From Pseudisothecium myosuroides (Eukaryota; Streptophyta; Bryopsida; Hypnales; Lembophyllaceae), in the NCBI GenBank assembly GCA_951799445.1, contig OX637297.1, forward strand, positions 5,890,001 to 5,954,000: DNA of 64,000 nt, written 5' to 3'. Within the stretch, counting starts at the first letter, position 1. Each line of letters opens with the position of its first letter. Both the position numbers and the translations under genes were made by a program. This document shows, one piece after another, positions 1-12,252 of this stretch. Under the pieces are notes generated by a model that saw nothing but the letters and a program-made list of their open reading frames with translations, was not told the DNA's origin and searched no databases.

Positions 1-1740
1 ATCATGTCAATATAGAAGTGCTAGCTAGTGTGAGTTCTTCTTCACATCAATAATATAGCATACCCTCTCAACAGACTACAAAGGGTTTGTACTTTGTACC
101 ACTTATTTATCCACAAAGCCATGGTGAAAAACACTCAATAACTTTGTTCTAGACCTTTGTTACTTTGCACTTGGTTGTTGAAATACATGCCTCCATCACC
201 TTTGCTAAATCTGAACTGCTCTCAAATATACTTTTTAAAAAAGGTAGCAGTTGTGACATACCTACTTAGCCAACAAGTAGTGTCCACAAGCAAAGGTGGT
301 GCTTTAGCAATACCAATGTAGGTTTGCTTATGAGGATCACATCATCAATGCCACAAGTGTAACCAATGTTCCGTGGACGGTATCCTAGCCAACTGCTTGA
401 CATGAGGACACAAAACAAGTGAAAGAAGTTGATGACAACAATCATCATGGAGAGTGAGCCCAGAAGAAACACAACCTAGACCATGAAGGGATGCACTACT
501 CTAGGGACCATGAAAGTAGGCACTAGTAAACTTCTTGCTACTAAGTCAAGCACTAGGAGTTTCAATGCCCAAGGATATTGCATTTCTTCTTGGCAGAAGG
601 GCCTTGACCAAGTACAATTTTATGGAGTTTTCCTTAAATAGCCACCGCAAGTTGCTATCAAATGACCATTGCCACAAGCATGGTGACAATCGATGATCTT
701 AAAATTGGCTAACTTGTGCTAGAAATCTACAAAGAAAAATAGGCTGCTAAATGACTAAGGGGGAATTTTTTTTCAAAATGTACATTTGAGCCAAGATCTA
801 CATGTTTTTTCCATCCGGTGGTCAAAGTGCACATTCATCCCCTCCCTGGTAGCATTCATCCCCTTCTTGTTTGTTGCCACTGGCATGATCTGGGCCACAG
901 GTGTCTCACCTTGCGGCAACAATGTGGCGGTTGACTTAGCTGGCTAGGATTTGGGACTTTTGGTTGCTTACTCCCCTGCATCTCCTTCTATTGCCTTGTT
1001 TTCTAGTGTTGTTTTTCCTAGTTTGCATTAATGGCACTATGCTTTGTCATCAATGCTTTTGTTCATGACACTGATTAGAGTTGTCAAATCCCCTCCTTAA
1101 GGCCTCCGTGAGAATCTGATTTTGAAAGTGGCAATGCGGCATCTTCAACGTTTTAAATTTTGATTTATGAGTTCTGCAAGAACAACGCCACTTGTCTACT
1201 TCTGGGCTACTATAAAGATTTTGGAGGCGTACTTATGTCTTGCATTCACTGCATTTCTGAAATAGGGGCTACAAGTTAATGGATTTTTCAATTTGAGAAT
1301 TGCGAGGACTTCAAGGAGTTGTTGTGGCAAATGAGAGATTGAGACGGAAATTTCAAGGTGGATTTAAGGTTAGCGTCGAGTGTTACTTGTACCTTGCAAG
1401 TTATGACGTATTTCCTTGCTTTCATTTGTTTTTTCTTTCCTTTGAATTGCGGTGATTGTGTGGTGTTGTTCTGTTTTTTGAGTCCGATTTTGTGTTTTTG
1501 CTTGTGCGGTTTTACTTGAGGTCTCATGTGGTATTGCTGTGTGTTTGTGGCAGGTGTGCAAGTTCCAATGGTGCCCGAACTAAGGCTTTCTAATAATTTT
1601 TGGGCCCCTCATTTGGTTCCAGCTGGAATGTAAATGGCGTTGGAAAGTATTTGATGCCAAATCCTGGCGCTATTCACACAACGGAGGTGATCCACGTCTT
1701 TGTGACGCAATGTTTGCAATCCTTTCACTACAAAGGAATG
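1..1740. other. no gene recognised
   Basis: I find no open frame with coding character on either strand and no inverted repeat or target duplication that would mark an element. The sequence is ordinary mid-AT plant intergenic DNA. Confidence 0.4.
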
Positions 1741-1752
1741 CTATCATTTTCA

Positions 1753-1845
1753 GTCAATTTGGACATTTTTCTGTTAATTTGGACATTTTTTCTATCAATT
1801 CGGACACTGTTTGTCAATGTGGACCTGTCAATTTGGACGTTGTTT
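1753..1845 (+). repeat. short minisatellite, TCAATTTGGACATTTT-type unit
   Basis: About five degenerate head-to-tail copies of a 17-22 bp unit (core TCAATTTGGACATTTTT, with variants CAATTCGGACACTG and TCAATGTGGACCTG). It ends about 50 bp before the predicted start of the hAT-like pseudogene. Confidence 0.6.
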
Positions 1846-4062
1846 TCTTACAGTGTTCTCACAACCATTTGGCGATCCACCTTCCGAAGACACCATGTTA
1901 TCTATTAGGGTGCCCAATCTCGCATCTGATGCATTGAGCAACGGTGAGCAATGTGATACGAAGAAGAGGAAAAAGCGGCGGGCTACCATTGCGCTGCGCA
2001 AAAGGAGCAAGACATCTTTGGAGACTATTACTAGATGGTGGCAAGAAATATGGGCCTATAAGTTTACTTGGACAGAGGCCAAATATGATTCCAATGGCCA
2101 TTTGTTTGGTGTTGTTTGCCAAAGTTGCACTATAATTACAAGAAAGAGGAAGTTCTAGTCTCCAAAGTTGACAATCTTGAGAAGCATGAGGGGAAGTGGA
2201 TTTGCTTAGAAGATGGTATGCCATTCCCAAACTTAAAGAAGGGTGACACTTTCATCAAAACCAATTGCAAGCACGTGAAACTTTACAAAACTTTAGGCAG
2301 CACGTAAGTACGATGGTTGTGTTGCTAATTAGCTCACTACTGGTATGGAGAGTGACTTCAAGTGCAAGGAAGTACAATTTTCTACCCTTTTCCAAATTCT
2401 TAGTCACGATCAACCTATGTGTGATTACAAGAGGTGAGAGTCATTTCTCAGGCACTTGGAAGTTTGTCATTTGCCTAGGAACCATTGGTCCGGAAGCTCC
2501 AACTAGGAGATGAGCAAGCTTTTGCATGCCATTGTTCTAAGTGCTTTGAAGTCCGTTGTACTATTTACTAGAATCATCTCCATTAGTGCCAATGAGGTTA
2601 CTGTGATAGACAACACCTGCTAGAGCAGTGTACATATTTACATAATGCAAAGTTGGGAGAATATGCCATATTTGTTACATATAAGTTGAGTCTCCAAAGC
2701 CGGTCACAATAAGAAACCTTTGTTTTAGGTGACGAGCCCTAATTTTATAAAACGGATTTTAGGTGATGTTGTGAGCTCCCAATTTGTCACTTGGGACTCG
2801 TATATTTTTTTTTATTGAATTTGCAATTCAAAATTGATAAAAGTATACAAAAAGCCATAAAAAGAGTATAGAACCAAAATAGGGTTGTGTCATACCCATT
2901 ATAATATTTGGTCTAGATTTGTATTTATACTTAGAATCTCCCCAAACCTCACCAAAAAATAGAGTAGAAATAACGAGATGGCTAGATTTGGAAGATTTAA
3001 GTCACATAGCCTCCAAAAGGCTAAATCCCACCATAAATGTGGCAATTCATGGCTAAGTCGGTCCGAGGGATCCACAGCAAGGCCACTAGTTCGGGTCCTA
3101 GAGTTAGATTTAGAATTCCCCATTAGATTGACGAATTTCCCAAATCCCGATTGTTAGCATGCAAGAGCCACTAATGCAAGACAATGCCCGTGGAGGGATC
3201 TACAGTCCAAAGATGGTGTTCTAGGGTAAATCCCATGCTAGGAGTCCAACGGTGAAATCGATTTGCTAAGATTCCTCCATCTGCAGAAGATTCCCGCACC
3301 ATCGTCAATTCAAGGAGATGTCAGTTTTAATCTCCATTGACCAATTGTATCAGGTACAAAAACGCACCTACACGTCTTTCAGGCGACTCCTTGAGAGGTT
3401 CCATGAAAATTCCCGATATCTTCCAATTTGCAGAAGAATCATTTCCCGGGTGGTCAACCGTTCTAACCTCCAACGGGAATTTCATGGAAATTACCCAAGT
3501 TACAATAAAATCTCACTAAAAATTACCATAGCTTCTCTTATGTTAATAATGCGTTCTGTAAAGTTTTACAACATTCCAATAGCGGCAAGTATTCAAATTG
3601 GCGAGATTCCTCGGAAATTAACCATGCGGTGGGGTCTCCGTGACGTTGATCGGCATTCCAGGACCATACGATGGCGAAACAAAGTCAACCAAGAGTCCTT
3701 CCCGACTCTCTCGCACCTACCGGAGACCCTAGGCTAGTTACATTTCTCAAAATAGGAGACCCCTAAGATTTAGGATTTTACCACAGCTTGGTTTTTAAAC
3801 TAAATTAGCCTACGATGGATTTTTGATCTTGGAACAGGGGATAGAAGGGTCTACGACTAAACACAGCAATCTAAAGCTAACGGCACAATCCGTTCGGCGA
3901 TTGGAGTTAATCTTCAAAAGTTAGGATGTTGGTCTAGCATAGATGGTAGAAGTTGTTTTTTAGGGATTAGAATGAAAATCTTTGAGGATGAGGATGAGGA
4001 TAAAAATCTAAGTTGATAAGGTTACCGTTAGGAAATTAGAGGGGGGAGTGGGCCGTTGGAAA

Positions 4063-4073
4063 CCTATATAAGG
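4063..4073 (+). promoter_or_regulatory. LTR TATA box
   Basis: CCTATATAAGG lies about 1.3 kb into the LTR and is kept at the matching place in the copies at 50101 and 56736. It is the obvious candidate for the Pol II start that defines the U3/R border. Confidence 0.6.
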
Positions 4074-4520
4074 GCTCCGTTTCCCTCTCTAAAATCACCC
4101 CCATACTTGTTTTAGGTCCGTGGATCTAAGTCATTTTGGATATTTTGGCATTTGGAGCCAAAAAACTCTATGGTGTTTTCGGAGCACTTTTGGCTTTGTT
4201 GTTGTTCTATTTGAAGCTTTGAAGGTCCTTGGGGGCCCTTCTACCTTGTCCTTGTGTACTTGGTGTACTAAGTTGTGAATTAAAGAAGTATCTTGTGCAT
4301 ATTTGTGAACCAACGTGGTGCCTTGAGAGTCTTTCTTGCGTCTTGTACTAACCCTAGAGTACACCCCCACCGTACCTTGGCGATGCCACTTTGGTGGGCC
4401 TTTAGCGTACAAGTTTGAACTAACTAGCGGGGGTGTTATTGTGTTTAGTGGAAAACCTCCTTACCCCTTGTGTTCTAACCTTTGTCTAAAGTTCTCCTTG
4501 TTGCGTGGTCCCCCTTGGGA

Positions 4521-4690
4521 GACGGCAAAGCTTTGACCTTAGATCTAGAAGAGTTTTGGTGTTTTTTATGGTTTACGCCGTGACGGCAAAGCTTTGACCT
4601 TAGATTTAGAAAAGTTTGGTATTTTTTATGGTTTACCTTGTAACGGCAAAGCTTTGAACCTAGGGTCTAGAAAAGTTTGGCATTTTTTAC
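4521..4690 (+). repeat. tandem ACGGCAAAGCTTTGA repeat in LTR
   Basis: Three copies of a roughly 60-bp unit beginning ACGGCAAAGCTTTGA, downstream of the TATA box. Copy number and unit length differ between LTRs: five short units at 53837-54130, and longer 86-98 bp units at 50563-50760 and 57205-57490. Confidence 0.75.
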
Positions 4691-5681
4691 AAAGTATCAA
4701 ACAATTCCCTACCTTAGTTTCCAAATATCCACATGAGGGTATTGTCTTTAGTTTCCGAATAACCATGAGGCCAAACAAAAAGGATTAGCCTTAGATAGAA
4801 ATCCCAATAGGAGAGGAGATTTTGTTTGCACACCCAGCCCCAGTCCAGCCCATTCGGCCCAAAATTCCCCAATCCAACCATTCAGCCCAACCGGGGTTTG
4901 TCCAAGGTACGAGAGCAGTCTGCCCAGCAAATCTCTCCAAGGTACTGGGAGCAGTCACCTAGCAGTCTGTCCGGGTATTAGAGCACTCGCCAATCAGAAG
5001 TCTAGGTAGAGTGGGGAGTCGGGAGTTCAGGCAGGTAGAGAATCGGGGAGTCCAGGCAGGTGGAAGTTGGGAAGTCCAAGCAAGGTTGGAGTTCAAATCA
5101 GTCCAAAACTTGCGAGGTTAGAACTAAAACAAGGAAAAAAAAAAAAAAAAAAAAGCAAGCATTGAAAAAAAAAAAGAATGGAAGATATGAAGCCAACCCC
5201 GGAAACTAGGCTAACCTATTGAGGAAGGAAGCATAGGTACTAAGAGGAAGGGATAGACTAGTCCAGAGTAGGTCCTTGTAGCAAAGTAGTTCTCTATAAC
5301 CTGCACCCCACTCAAATGCACAAAACCACAAGTGAGAATCAAGGAGAGATGGAGAAGGAGATATAGGAGGGAGAAGATGAATAGGGTGGAAGAGATGGAA
5401 TAGAGAAGGAAATCTCGAGAATTCCTTGTGACTGTTAGAAGAGATTGAATGACACAAAGGAGAAAGGTGTAAGAGGGGAGAAGGTCACCATTAAGGAACC
5501 TTAGAGTTTGAATCTATAGTTGTAAGACACCCATCAAGACATTTGGTGGAATGGTCTTAGTGTAGAAGAAGGAGAAGAAAGGAAAAGGAAAAGGAAGGAA
5601 GGAGGTTAGACCATCAAGTGTAATATTTTCTAAAATTTAAGCGGTGAGCTTGGAAAAAATCAAACAAAACCAAAGATTACC

Positions 5682-5744
5682 ATGGAGCATGAGGATACGC
5701 ATGCGGATGTGGACGAGGTCATCTCTGACACCAGCAGTGGAGAG
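5682..5744 (+). CDS. conserved 21-codon acidic leader frame in LTR (copy 1)
   Basis: An ATG frame rich in Asp and Glu (starts MEHEDTHADVDEV, then ISDT and ending in GE) runs 21 codons to GAG, followed by GTGAAT, a weakened splice donor; the frame stops at TGA 5754. The same frame, length and stop position occur in the other three LTR copies (51995, 55198, 58865) with many third-position differences and no indels. I infer a first coding exon spliced to an internal gene that is missing here. The function of the peptide is unknown. Confidence 0.45.
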
Positions 5745-5799
5745 GTGAATTTTTGATTTATTCTGGGTGTTTTTCTCCTTAATTAGCATTGATTTCCTT

Positions 5800-6830
5800 A
5801 ATCAACCCTTAAATCACAATTAGCAAGCCAAGATTAGTGCAAATTAGAAGTTTAGATTCAAAAAGTTATGAATTAGAAGTAGAGGCTTTCAAAAACATAT
5901 TACACATAGGATTTTTCTTTAAATCGACCGTGCTAGGATAAGTTAAGCGGTAAGGGGTAGGACGGAAGAATGTGATTAAAACTTCACTCAAAAGGAACAA
6001 TGGACGGAAATTAGGGATTTAGACTAGAAGGAGAATTTAGGATTAAAATTAGGGATTTATTAGCAGTTAAAAACTAGAGTCAAATTAAAGTTTTAATTGG
6101 AAAAAATTAAATCCTAAGTAAAAATTTGGAGTTAACTTTGGGACATAAAAAGTTAGAATTAATTTGGAAGTTTAATCTTGGGTTAAATTCTCAAGTCAAA
6201 TCATGGGGGAGTTTAAAAGTAAGAACTTAGAATTAATTGGGGAGTCAAATATCCGAGTTAAAAGTAGAAGTTAAAAGTAGAGATTTAGGATAAATTTAGG
6301 AAGTAGAATTTAAGGTCGATTTTAGGAAGAATACTTTAGAGTTAGAAATAGGAGTCAACCATTGAAGTTAGAAATTAAAAGTTAGAATTTAATTTAGAAG
6401 TCAAAATCTAGGGTTGAACTTATAAAGTTAGAACTTGGGATGAAAACTAGTTAGTAGTACCCAAAGCTAAAGTGGGAATGAAAAGTTAGAGGTAGGAGTT
6501 AAATTTTTGAGTTAGTTTTCTTTAGAAATAAAAAATCTAGAGTCAGAAATGAAAACGTAGAGTCAAACCTAGAAGTTAAAAAGTGGGATTAACTTTAGAA
6601 GTAAAAACCTAGAGTTCAAAATCAAAACATAGAATTAACTTTAGAAGGTAAATTTTGGAGTAGTTTAGAAGTAAAAACCTAGAGTTAAAAGATAAAACAT
6701 AGAGTTGAATTTGGAGGTCAAAATTTAGAGTTAATTCAAAGGAGTAAAAATCTAGAGTTACATTTAGAAGTTAAAACTTAGAATAGAAGTTAAAACTCAG
6801 AATTAACCTTGGAGGTTCATGGAAGGAACC
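5800..6830 (+). repeat. purine-rich degenerate repeat within LTR
   Basis: About 1 kb built from drifting variants of TTAAAAGTTAGAGTTAA and GAAGTAAAAACCTAGAG. No frame survives. It recurs in the 3' part of each LTR copy and would be intron-like sequence if the leader frame at 5682 is spliced. Confidence 0.7.
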
Positions 6831-7483
6831 TAGGGGGTCCCATTTCAGTTAGTTAGGATTGTTAGAAATGGCACCAACTACCCAGTCTACACTAGACATG
6901 GGATAGATAGTTAGTACGATAGGTGTTCACCATTAGATTACTATAACCCCGGATCATCGACGGTTAGCTTGGAAGTCACCACATGCATCTCTAGGCATTT
7001 CTTTTGTCCATCCACGACACTTAGGAAACGTTAGCAAAAAGATCCATTGCTTGGAAGGTACAGTGGACCGCACTTACAACACCCTCTTAAATTAAAAAGT
7101 GGATAAAAGCTAAGAACCTGGTCGTGTTCGCTTTATTACCAAGGGTGGATTATCTAGCGCCCACAGATGTCAATGTTGACAATTCAAATTTTTTATATCA
7201 ATAAAAATGTTCAACGTAACATCAATGTTGACATAAAAACATTGAATTTTCAATATTGTTGGACATTTTTGTTGATATAAAATTTTTGGATTGTCAACAT
7301 TGACATCACCTAAAATCCTTTGTAAAAAATTAGGGCTTGTCACCTAAAATGGGGGTTTCTTATAGTGGGTACTAACGGACCACCTGACTGTTATTATAAT
7401 GCAAGCATTGGTTGATGAGGGGAATTTGAGTCACAAGGAAATAGCTTTTACACTTGTGTGCTTTGGTGCTGACGGTGTTAGTA

Positions 7484-8084
7484 CAATAAGGTCTACTTCA
7501 TTTACGAATTTTTGCACCCTACTAAGATTAGGTCAAATTTGAGAGGCCCGTGTATGTTCAAATTTGAATGGAATTTCAAATTTCAAATTGCGTTGGAATC
7601 ACACTACATTCTACTTTATCATCACTACAAACACACATATGTAATTGAGAATCATACAAAGAGTTTGACATTTTCTATATAGTATATACTATCTAGTGTT
7701 GCCATCATTTGTGAAAATTACAACTTGTATTCAATAAGAAATAAACTTCATAATTGATTTAGAGATACTTGATCTCATACTAATTGAATTGCTTGTAAGA
7801 TTTCTTGCTTGTTCTTCACCCCATCATGGCAAAAATACTTTGACTATGTTCCACATGTTCTCTATAAAATGGTAGGTAGAGCATAAAAGAAATCCAAATT
7901 TTTGTATGATTCAAAATTATTCATTTTTCACTTGTTATGAAGTTGAAGTGCACTTTATTGCACTTCTAATGCAATTTGCAATTCCAAAATCAATTCATTT
8001 TTGAGCATACTAGAACTTCCTAAAGTTGCTGAACTTTCAAGCGAAAATTGATTGGAAAATTCATAAATGAAGTAGACCTTACTG
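7484..8084. mobile_element. TA-flanked (Tc1/mariner-like) MITE, 601 bp
   Basis: The left end CAATAAGGTCTACTTCATTT and the complement of the right end CAGTAAGGTCTACTTCATTT form roughly 29-bp terminal inverted repeats with two or three mismatches, flanked by TA on both sides (7482-7483 and 8085-8086). It has no coding capacity. It interrupts the hAT-like core directly after the FGADGV motif. Confidence 0.75.
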
Positions 8085-8892
8085 TACATTCTAGGGGCAA
8101 AAACAGGTGTCACAACACAGCTTTGCAAGAAATGGACTTTGTTTACTTTGGGAGCCAGTTGTGTGAGTCACCGTGTTACCTTGGTTGTTGAGACTCTTTC
8201 AAAGTATTTATTGGTCTGTAGGCTTGAGGGCTATTTCAATCCGTTTATTCATACTTCTATTGGAGTACCAAGCAATGCAATGAGCTAACAAAGCTCGCAA
8301 ATCTCATGGAAACTAAAGGCAATAAAATGTTGCGTAATGAGGAAACATGTTAGATCTCCATGAAGAGCCCAAAGCAACAGATCATGGACAAGTATCCCAC
8401 TTAGCTTTACAAAATGGATGTTGACATGATCAGTGGTTTTGGTCAGAAGGTTCATACGGAGGCGGGTGATAATTTTGATCTCTTGGCTGACCTTGAGGTG
8501 TTATTGTCATTGGCTTGTTTTATATTGTTGGTGAATGCAATTTATCGTCTCATCAAGCTATCTCAGGCTCGTGATATTTTTGTTTGCAATTTTGTGCAAG
8601 CAGTGAATTTTTTCCAAAATGAGCTGACAAGGCTTTTCATTGACGGCCAAAATGCTTATAGCAAGGAGGATTTCTGAACTTACAATGATCTGGTGTCTGT
8701 GCAATGCAAAGACATCCCCATGCAGTAGAAAAACCTTGGGGGGAGGGGGCTGCGGCATTTCACACTGGTACTTTGATTTGTTGGAGAACCACACCTACGC
8801 CCGGTGTTACAATAAACAAATTGGCCGGCACTTTTTTGTGACGCAGCAGGATTTCCACAACGTTCAAGACAACATTAAATGCCAGTTTGCAG

Positions 8893-9480
8893 GTATGGGT
8901 CTTTTATCTTGTTTACATTTTTTTTTAAGGTTTGGCCTATTCCATTTTTTGTTCTTTATTTTCCATTCCAACATTATATTCATTAAAATGGTAGGGTGGG
9001 GCCCTCCCAAATTAATATTAGGCCTTCAAAGGTTCAATGAGTGAATCAAAATGGGCTTCAATTTAGCTCCATAATCACTTATTTTAATGAGTTCAAAGTA
9101 GCAATTTTCATTAAAATAAGAGTCTTTCAAATAGTACGTGTCTTGAACTAAACATTCCATCATTTTGTGTCAAAAAGTTCATATATTCCACAACGAAGCG
9201 AATATTATATGAAATACCAAATACATTAACAGAGTCTACATATTGCATTGCAATATGAAGTTTGCAAATACATCACAAAAATATGTATTCTCTTCTAGAC
9301 ATGTATAACTCTAATTGTACCTAGATAGAAATCATTACTTAAACATTTATAACCCTAAATCAACAACCTCTCATCTATATGAGAAAACAAAATATTATCC
9401 TTCTCTTACAATCATGTGAAAGCATATTGTAGACATGTAAAAACCAAATAGCACTCTATAACATATAGCTAACAATGTAC
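8893..9480. other. no gene recognised
   Basis: AT-rich sequence between the hAT-like pseudogene and the 3' end of the minus-strand DUF7869 pseudogene. I see no structure in it. Confidence 0.4.
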
Positions 9481-9516
9481 TCTAACTCTCATATAACCAC
9501 TGGTCCACCGCTGCGT

Positions 9517-12230
9517 TCAAGACAAAGCCTCGTTTGCCAAACTCTGCTTGATGACTTCAATTTGAGCAGCAAGAATCAGAATTGTGAACTCTTCAGTATC
9601 TTTTTGGGTTCAAGACTTCCACGCTATCATAATAGCATCAATGTGCTGCCAAATTGCCGGTTCTTTGGCATCAATTTGCCAAAGCAAACCTCCTTTGCTA
9701 TCCCATCCAGTGTAGAAGTCTTGAACATCCTGATCTCTTCTTGTTGGACTGAAGTATTAAATGAGCACGCAATTTGGATTCTGCGGATCAACGAAAGGAT
9801 CAAACAATGCCCTTGCAATCCAAACTAGATGCAAGTCATTGTTTGAGGGAAAGAGCGCAATAAAATAGCCTTTGAAGAGATCTCGACCCACTTTGAAGGA
9901 TGGTGGTGGGCGACCTCGTAATGGTTCGACATACGCATCATCTTGTCCAAACTCCTCACGATCTTTGCCGTGTTTATTAAACTGATCGGCTTCAGTCGCT
10001 TGAACTTGGGTACTCGACCAAAAACCATCCTTCAAAACAATAGATGCAGGCAGCGGTTCCTGCAAAGCCACCTTTATATCACGCCAGTAGTGCACCACAT
10101 GCTCATAACGCTGCCGGCATTCTCCAGTGACGTCTGCATTGCACAAGTTATCCTAGTACTTCATAAATGCAGATAAACCTTTCACAATGTCGTGCTTGGC
10201 TTTCATTGCCCTCTGCAGAACTAGAAAGGGTACACCACGCGGCCACAAACTTTGCCCTTCAACGTCTTCTTTCCACAACTTAAGGCCTCTACCGTTTGCC
10301 CCTAACCAGTCTACATCAGTGCATTTCAATTTGTACTTTATGACTGGACACCTTGTTGAATCTAGGTAGAACTTCACTTGTTGTGGTATTGTATGTCCAA
10401 CAAGGGTGTCTGCACCATCCACTAACGCACCTTCAATGAAACCCTTGAAATTGGGCACCTCTTCTATATGGTGAGGGATAGTGGAGATGGATTCGACATC
10501 CATGAATGACTTCATAAGCGCAGGAACTGTAGAAAAATTCTCTTTCGTCAATTGCATGCTCCATCTCCCAAATAATGCATCAATGTCGTTGTGTGTATGA
10601 CCCACAATTATGAAGTTCACATACACTTCACACTATAAGAAACGTGCATTTTAAGTAACGAGCCCTAATTTTTTTAAACGGATTCGAGGTGATGTCAATT
10701 TTGACAACCCAATGTTTTATGTCAGCAAGAACGTCCAACGTAACATCAACGTTCACATAAAAACATTGGATTGTCAACATTGACATCACCTAAAATCCTT
10801 TTAAAAAAATTGAGGCTTATTACCTAAAACGTGGGTTTCTTATAGTGTCATGGAAGATCTTATTTGCAACAAGTAGAGACCAAAAACAAAAAAAAAATCT
10901 ATTCTTATTGTCTCCAGTGGCATTGTCCATCTGCACATTGAAAATGGGTGGTAATGGTGTTGTTGAAACTAAGGTAATCAGCGGTGGAAGAAGCGACGCT
11001 TCACACATCTCTGCGTTCTTTAGTACAACCTTGAACAAATTTGTCGACCTAGACCCCACAAACAACTTCCGAGAAGACAACTTTGGTGGCAATTCTAGAT
11101 CTCGCAGCAACTTTGCCATCAAACCAATGGTGTACAAATCATGGGGAAAGAGTTCCAAACCATAATGTGCATACCGCACATCAGCATGCCTATGCGCAAT
11201 CATGCCAATGACAGTCACGGGCAACTTCGTTGCGCCATCAATGTCTTTACTCTTGTGGGAAAAAACCAGAGAAGCGGTTTTGGAATGATCCATCTTATCA
11301 TGCATGATTGTCAGGCACTTATGCAAAAACGTATGTGACTGATAACGGTTTGCATAGTACAACTGCCGATGAGTGCGAGCAACAACCAAATGTTTGTCCA
11401 ACTGCCGTGAATAAAGAAGAGTAGTCTCAGACCCACCAAGAGCACCCTTCCTGAGCTCTTGCAATTTGTCACATTTTGCACAACAAGCAAAGTTGTCTTC
11501 TGGCTTCTTCACCTCGTACTCTGAGAACCTAAAAGATCTGGTCTTGCTTAAGTTCGAAGTTGACACCGCGGCCAATCCAAAGGCAACATTGGCATCATTG
11601 ATTTCCTTCATTTTTCCCTTCCATTGAAATGTAGGGGGCAGACACATGGACACGACCTTCTCTCTTGACTTCATAGTTTGCGTACAATGTGGCATGTGAT
11701 GGGCCTCCTTGTTAAGGATGCACTTCAACATAGCAGTAGCTTGTTGAGTGTGTTTCCTTGGCTTCAACAATCCCGTATTTTTGTGATCCATTGCTTCTCG
11801 GCGATCCTTCATGTGTGCTTGATAGTGGAAGAATGTGGACTCCGGGACCCCATAAATATGCATCCATGCTTGCATGCACACATGTATTTCTTCAATCGTC
11901 ACCATCCTTCTCCTGCGTACATCACAATGAACCTGCTTGTGCACTTCAGTCTTTATGAACGTTCTATGTTTGAATGTTGAATTCTAGTACATACATTCCC
12001 AAAATGCTTGAATCTTCTCCCTCAAAAATGGTTGAACGCAATTTTGGATGCAGCAAACTTTGCTAGATACCGCATTGATGGAGTCTTAAGTAAGAAGATC
12101 CTTCGTTTTCACAGTAGTTTGTTGAGGAGGATTCCAAACGGCACTTGTATATGGTCAAGAAGACGTCGCAGACATGGTTGTCTTCCCGAACCTGGCGACA
12201 ACTCGACAAATACGACGTCACAGACAGACA
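9517..12230 (-). pseudogene. DUF7869-family protein pseudogene, copy 1
   Basis: Read on the minus strand. The conserved core includes QMDNATGDNKNR, then GHTHNDIDALFGRWSMQ, the two hallmark blocks of DUF7869 proteins, which are probably transposon-encoded with an RNase H-like fold (inference). N-terminal to these are paired cysteines (CCAKCDKL) and HKCLTIMHDKMDH. A 217-bp CACTA MITE splits the gene between the two hallmark blocks; removing MITE plus duplication (220 bp) brings the two parts back into one frame. In-frame stops remain: TAA near 12088, TAG near 11985, TAG at 10147-10152, TAA at 9757 and TGA near 9615. It ends at TGA 9519-9517, collinear with copy 2 (23838-26666). The far N-terminus of copy 2 is not matched here, so the 5' limit is approximate. 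Confidence 0.8.
10631..10847. mobile_element. CACTA-type MITE, 217 bp
   Basis: Termini are CACTATAAGAAAC at both ends (inverted), with imperfect inverted repeats extending through TTTTAAGTAACGAGCC, and exact TCA duplications at 10628-10630 and 10848-10850. It is non-coding and of the same family as the MITE at 2705. It disrupts the DUF7869 pseudogene. Confidence 0.92.
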
Positions 12231-12252
12231 ATAGCCCCTTCGTCCGTCTAGT

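Larger units (their letters stand above)
2770..7165 (+). mobile_element. giant solo LTR (4396 bp), 5-bp target duplication
   Basis: It starts TGTGAGCTCCC and ends GCGCCCACA (TG...CA), and is flanked by exact GATGT duplications at 2765-2769 and 7166-7170. No internal retroelement region is present, so it is a solo LTR or an LTR-only unit. Parts in order: a promoter with CCTATATAAGG at 4063, three copies of a roughly 60-bp ACGGCAAAGCTTTGA repeat (4521-4690), a poly(A) run near 5130, a 21-codon conserved frame at 5682, and about 1 kb of purine-rich TTAAAAGTTAGAGTT-like sequence. Its family members are at 48808-61855. LTRs this long are known in plant elements such as Ogre and Sukkula; I cannot assign this family. 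Confidence 0.9.
2705..7367. mobile_element. CACTA-type MITE (about 262 bp) split by a giant LTR
   Basis: The termini are CACAATAAGAAACC on the left and the complement of CACTATAAGAAACCCC on the right, flanked by the 3-bp duplication GGT (2702-2704 and 7368-7370). CACTA-family ends and 3-bp duplications go together. Without the nested LTR (2770-7165) and its 5-bp duplication, the element would be about 262 bp and largely palindromic. It shares terminal and internal sequence with the MITE at 10631-10847. It sits inside the hAT-like pseudogene. Confidence 0.85.
1895..8892 (+). pseudogene. hAT-like transposase pseudogene (BED-type finger, DUF4371-like core), heavily interrupted
   Basis: Pieces of one protein lie in order on the plus strand. 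The first (1895-2307) has a basic stretch (TKKRKKRRATIALRKRSK), a W..W/F.W motif, C-x2-C (CQSC) and a later H, as in the BED zinc finger of hAT transposases. It changes frame near 2150 just before a TAG. A core segment (7386-7481) ends in FGADGV, which resembles DUF4371-type hAT proteins, and continues after a MITE with TGVTTQL near 8107. A third piece (8414-8674) carries LIKLSQARDIFVCNFVQAV, followed by in-frame TGA and TAG and then a frame change to 8892. A possible donor CAG|GTATGG follows. The C-terminal dimerisation region is not found. The insertions are a CACTA MITE (2705-7367) and a TA-flanked MITE (7484-8084). Assignment to hAT rests on remembered family resemblance; that it is dead is certain. 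Confidence 0.55.

Noticed and set aside
1561..1585. Retroelement primer-binding site (TGGTGCCCGAAC)
   Set aside because: No LTR ends immediately upstream and no gag/pol downstream; a chance match is likelier.
3318..3737. 139-codon frame in the LTR, with similar frames at 49196-49774 and 55830-56353
   Set aside because: Frames are broken differently in each copy and lie in the untranscribed U3 side of the LTR; similarity is explained by LTR homology.
5206..5457. Antisense frame in the LTR repeated at 54720-55007
   Set aside because: Antisense to the LTR, low-complexity Ser/Leu/Phe composition from purine-rich DNA, absent from copies B and C.
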